Notes under the pieces: generated by a model
What the model saw: the letters and a program-made list of their open reading frames with translations, nothing else
Told to the model about the DNA's origin: nothing
The model's database searches: none
Position numbers and translations under genes: made by a program
Part shown: positions 5,856 to 8,281 of the stretch, piece after piece
Layout of the letters: each line of letters starts with the position of its first letter
How positions within the stretch are numbered: the stretch's first letter is position 1
Assembly: GCA_009786045.1 (NCBI GenBank)
Contig: WQTY01000082.1
Location: 1 to 8,281, forward strand
From: Pseudomonadota bacterium
Lineage (GTDB): Bacteria > Myxococcota_A > Bradymonadia > UBA4248
Length of the DNA: 8,281 nt
Reading direction: 5' to 3'

Positions 5856-7877
5856 CTAGTCGACCGTCCAGATGGGGTGGTCACCACCACGTGCAGGCGT
5901 TGTCGCAGGTTTTGTGTTTCGGCCATCCCTGGGTGTTCTGGTGGAGCCGCTTCTGCCATCGCCGGGCTGCGTTGTGGTGGTGGGTGGTGGTGTGGGGGTG
6001 GGATCTATGCCTGGCGGCCGGCCTGAACGTTGCAGGGTGATGATGACGGGTTGTGGTTGCCTTTGGTTGGCATCAATGATCAGAGGGACTTCTGCGTAGC
6101 CCTCTGCCTGAATTTTGAAGTTTACTCGATAATTTCCGCGTATGAGATCAATAACCGCCTGTTCTTCGAGGGTTCCGAAGACTTTTCCGTCTTCGACACG
6201 GATAACCTGTGCACTTTTGGGTGAACCGGTGATGGTCCATACACTTCTTGGCGGGTCAACGGCGCCCATGACGGCACCAAGTGCTGCACTGTCGAACGCG
6301 CCTTCTCTGGTGTTTCTGCTGGCACTGCGGTCGCGTTGTGAAGCGGGCGTAAATGAGGGTACCTGGGGTGCATGTGCGACACTGGTCGCATCGTCTGTTT
6401 TCGTTATCTGATCATCGTCGAAGAGTTTATCGACATAGAGCTTTACGAAGAGTATGACGACGAGGATGATAGCGCAGACGACGATGCCGAGAATGAGGAG
6501 GAGCTGATTTCGGCGCTGTACGACGGCTTCGGCAGCCATTTGCAGCGAAGGCTGCGAAATCATGTAACCTTCACCGCTGAAGGTGGGCGTTGAAGGGCGC
6601 GACAGCATTGGGGTGATGGCCGATTTTCTGGATGCACTGAATCGCCGCATCTTTGCGGACACGTATTCGTTTTTGAGGGCATCATCGGGGACAGTGAGGA
6701 GGGCATCCCGCAATTCGCGTGCGTGTGCAAAACGGTCAGCGGGGCTCTTGGCGACGCATTTGCGCAGAATGGGTCCCAGGGATGTTTCCTCGATCCAGTC
6801 ATCAATGGGAATTGCCTCAAGTGCCATTTGCTGGACGGCGACCTCCATGGGGGTACTCCCTTCGAAGGTGAACCTGCCCGTCAGCATTTCGGAGGCAATG
6901 ATGCCCAGCGAGAAGATGTCGGAGGCGGGCGTCACGGGCCTGCCCATGAGTTGCTCGGGGCTCATGTAGGCTGGCGAGCCCATCCAGGCACCTGTCTGTG
7001 TCAGTCGCTCTGCATTGGGGTTTGATTCATCGGAGTCGAGTGTTTTGGCGATGCCAAAGTCGAGCACTTTGACGGCATAAGGCTCGCCATTCGAGGCACC
7101 TTCGAGCAGGAAGATGTTCGAGGGTTTCATGTCCCGATGAATGATCCCCAAATCGTGTGCCTCAGACAGGCTGCACAGAATCTGGAGCAGAATGTGCTTT
7201 GTATCGTTGAGCGAAAACCGTTCACGCCGCTCAATCATGTCATCCAGAGTTTTGCCGTTCAGGAACTCCATGACGAAGAATAGCCTTTCGTCTTCGGTGG
7301 CGCCGGAGTCGAATATTTTTACAGCGTGTTCGCTTTGGATGCTTTGTGAGAAGATGATTTCGCGCTCAAAGCGTTTCACCGCCTGTTCGTAGTCGGCAAT
7401 GGAACGGCGCAGCATCTTGATGGCCACGCGCTTGAAGTTTTCCTTCAGGTCGGCGGCTTCATAGACCACGCCAAATCCCCCCTCTCCCAGTATTTTATCC
7501 AGACGGTATCGCATGAGCAGCACTGAGCCCATGTCGACACTGCTGCGCCGGCCCGGGCTTGAGTTCGTTGGGGAGGATATGCTCCTTTGTCCGTTCAGAG
7601 ATGGCAGCTTGTCGGCCGATGCCAGTTTGCTTTGAAGTCCGTCGACGCACACGTCAGCCGATATCAGCGTTTCCTGATACGATATGGGCGAGGCGACTGC
7701 ATTAAGCGCGTCATTGCTGGATGTTTTGTCGCTGCCGTCCTCATTCTCATCCTGAGTGTGGCAGGCAGCCCCGGGCAATGCCGATCCAGACAGGTCTGCA
7801 TCCAGAATGACACCTGTGGGATCGGAATCCTCCTGCCCATTGACAGCGTTCAAATTTTCGTCCGATGGATGAGTCAT
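5856..7877 (-). CDS. transmembrane Hanks-type serine/threonine protein kinase with C-terminal PEGA domain
   Basis: The 673-residue product from ATG 7877 phosphorylates Ser/Thr on proteins. Residues 1-120 are a polar, acidic and Ser-rich extension of unknown role. The kinase domain (about 124-395) is complete: GEGGFG (131-136), Lys154 in VAIK, Glu173, HRDMKPSN with catalytic Asp249, DFG (274-276), and activation loop with GSPAYMSPEQ (300-309). Thr293 and Thr295 are possible autophosphorylation sites. A Ser/Thr-rich juxtamembrane stretch (about 400-457) precedes one membrane helix (458-480). Residues 545-617 look like a PEGA domain (WTITGSPKSAQVIRVEDG, then GYAEVPLIID), expected outside the cytoplasmic membrane. 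The last 55 residues are Pro/Thr/Gly/Arg-rich. A GTG at 7976 would extend the frame by 33 residues, but it lacks a good ribosome site; ATG 7877 also has only a weak one, so the start is the least certain point. A sigma-54 promoter match lies upstream. Confidence 0.92.
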   Translation of the reverse strand: MTHPSDENLNAVNGQEDSDPTGVILDADLSGSALPGAACHTQDENEDGSDKTSSNDALNAVASPISYQETLISADVCVDGLQSKLASADKLPSLNGQRSISSPTNSSPGRRSSVDMGSVLLMRYRLDKILGEGGFGVVYEAADLKENFKRVAIKMLRRSIADYEQAVKRFEREIIFSQSIQSEHAVKIFDSGATEDERLFFVMEFLNGKTLDDMIERRERFSLNDTKHILLQILCSLSEAHDLGIIHRDMKPSNIFLLEGASNGEPYAVKVLDFGIAKTLDSDESNPNAERLTQTGAWMGSPAYMSPEQLMGRPVTPASDIFSLGIIASEMLTGRFTFEGSTPMEVAVQQMALEAIPIDDWIEETSLGPILRKCVAKSPADRFAHARELRDALLTVPDDALKNEYVSAKMRRFSASRKSAITPMLSRPSTPTFSGEGYMISQPSLQMAAEAVVQRRNQLLLILGIVVCAIILVVILFVKLYVDKLFDDDQITKTDDATSVAHAPQVPSFTPASQRDRSASRNTREGAFDSAALGAVMGAVDPPRSVWTITGSPKSAQVIRVEDGKVFGTLEEQAVIDLIRGNYRVNFKIQAEGYAEVPLIIDANQRQPQPVIITLQRSGRPPGIDPTPTPPPTTTTQPGDGRSGSTRTPRDGRNTKPATTPARGGDHPIWTVD

Positions 7878-7969
7878 CTTAACATAACTTCGAAAAAAAG
7901 GTTGAAGACAGGCACATGACAGCCCCAACAAAACGTTTATCACATTCCCCGCTGGAACACAAAATCCAA

Positions 7970-7989
7970 CCCACACCCCCCCATGTGGG
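7970..7989. other. short hairpin in the kinase leader
   Basis: CCCACA (7970-7975) and TGTGGG (7984-7989) are exact inverted repeats around an 8-base loop made almost only of C on the plus strand. In the predicted sigma-54 transcript this hairpin begins about 15 bases after the start. It could be a leader structure or an operator half-site pair; no tract of T follows it. Confidence 0.35.
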
Positions 7990-8014
7990 AGGTATATCTT
8001 ACCATTGGTGTGAA

Positions 8015-8030
8015 AGCAAAAAATGTGCCA
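8015..8030 (-). promoter_or_regulatory. sigma-54 (-24/-12) promoter for the kinase gene
   Basis: The minus strand reads TGGCACATTTTTTGCT, which matches TGGCACRNNNNTTGCW at every defined position. Exactly ten bases separate the GG and GC elements. Transcription would begin near 8004 and run into the kinase, leaving a leader of about 127 bases to ATG 7877. Sigma-54 promoters need an AAA+ enhancer-binding activator; none is encoded in the window. So long an exact match is unlikely by chance in 8 kb, and its placement and direction fit the gene. Confidence 0.75.
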
Positions 8031-8130
8031 AAATATAATCCGATGATGGCGCGAAATGAGACTTCGACAGGGTGAAGGTGATTTTTAGGTGTTGCAAACC
8101 CTGGATGAAGTTCTGAAAATGTATTAATGT

Positions 8131-8281
8131 AGGGGGCAGCGCCCCCTGCGCCGCTATCGCACTCGCCTTATCACTGACGACCTATCGCGGCGTCGAAATG
8201 GTGCAGATTCTAGGAAGCAAGGAGGCGTGGAAGGGAGCGTACTTCGTACGTGACCGACCACAACGACGCCGCTGACGACGA
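8131..8281 (+). repeat. dispersed structured repeat, copy C (runs off the window end)
   Basis: It begins with the shared AGGGGGCAGC; hairpin one is GGGGGC (8132-8137), loop AGC, GCCCCC (8141-8146). CGCCGC (8149-8154) can pair with GCGGCG (8187-8192). Alternatively, GCGGCGTCG (8187-8195) pairs over nine bases with CGACGCCGC (8264-8272), enclosing 68 bases. At the centre of that loop, CGTAC (8238-8242) and GTACG (8246-8250) form a hairpin around TTC. GGCGT (8224-8228) and ACGCC (8266-8270) offer another competing stem. The sequence after 8226 is absent from copy B. The end of the element is not reached. No frame in it looks coding. Confidence 0.85.

Larger units (their letters stand above)
7878..8130. 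other. intergenic region upstream of the kinase
   Basis: This gap contains the sigma-54 promoter and the leader of the kinase gene. Between 8031 and 8130 I see AT-richer sequence without a gene, a clear sigma-70 promoter or an obvious tandem enhancer site for a sigma-54 activator. Translated frames here are short and lack ribosome sites. Confidence 0.6.

Noticed and set aside
7878..7976. N-terminal extension of the kinase from GTG 7976, with a hydrophobic, lipobox-like LLGLSC stretch
   Set aside because: It would look like a lipoprotein signal, but that would put the N-terminal kinase domain outside the cytoplasm, and there is no clear ribosome site at the GTG. It is probably untranslated leader, though not excluded.
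8131..8281. CRISPR array or tRNA gene
   Set aside because: Copies are kilobases apart and in both orientations, without regular spacers. No cloverleaf or T-loop sequence is present.

Overview
The window looks like the chromosome of a Gram-negative, predatory- or social-type bacterium of the Myxococcota/'Deltaproteobacteria' kind. The grounds are a class A penicillin-binding protein with a short cytoplasmic tail, a Hanks-type Ser/Thr kinase with one membrane segment and an extracytoplasmic PEGA domain, a stand-alone receiver, a beta-propeller protein, and a textbook -24/-12 (sigma-54) promoter. The taxonomic call is inference. No phage, plasmid or transposase genes are visible.

Layout. Positions 1-230 are intergenic and hold a structured repeat (copy A) and the leader of the first gene. 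Positions 231-3517 (+) are a two-gene operon: a PBP1A-type peptidoglycan glycosyltransferase/transpeptidase, then a signal-peptide membrane protein of unknown role whose ATG overlaps the PBP stop by one base (TAATG). It converges on the minus-strand block, and the two stop codons share one CTAG. The minus-strand block, in transcription order, is a Ser/Thr kinase (7877-5856), a single-domain receiver (5646-5281) and a WD40-like propeller protein (5211-3514). The kinase has a perfect sigma-54 promoter match at 8015-8030. The receiver and the propeller gene each have a sigma-70-like promoter candidate directly upstream, so the three can be transcribed together or separately.

Three points stand out. 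First, the receiver has Asn where the phosphoacceptor Asp should be, while the rest of its active site is intact. It therefore looks like a pseudo-receiver sitting beside a Ser/Thr kinase. Second, a family of structured intergenic repeats occurs three times (43-103 minus, 5759-5849 plus, 8131-8281 plus). All share the left end AGGGGGCAGC and a G5/C5 hairpin. The copies differ in length, and copy B stops 6 bases before the kinase stop codon. Third, three of the five genes appear to start at GTG or TTG.

How the genes may work together (inference): the kinase senses something outside the cytoplasmic membrane through its PEGA domain and signals to the adjacent pseudo-receiver and propeller protein. 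The neighbouring PBP operon supplies cell-wall synthesis, but nothing in the sequence proves a functional link between the two blocks.
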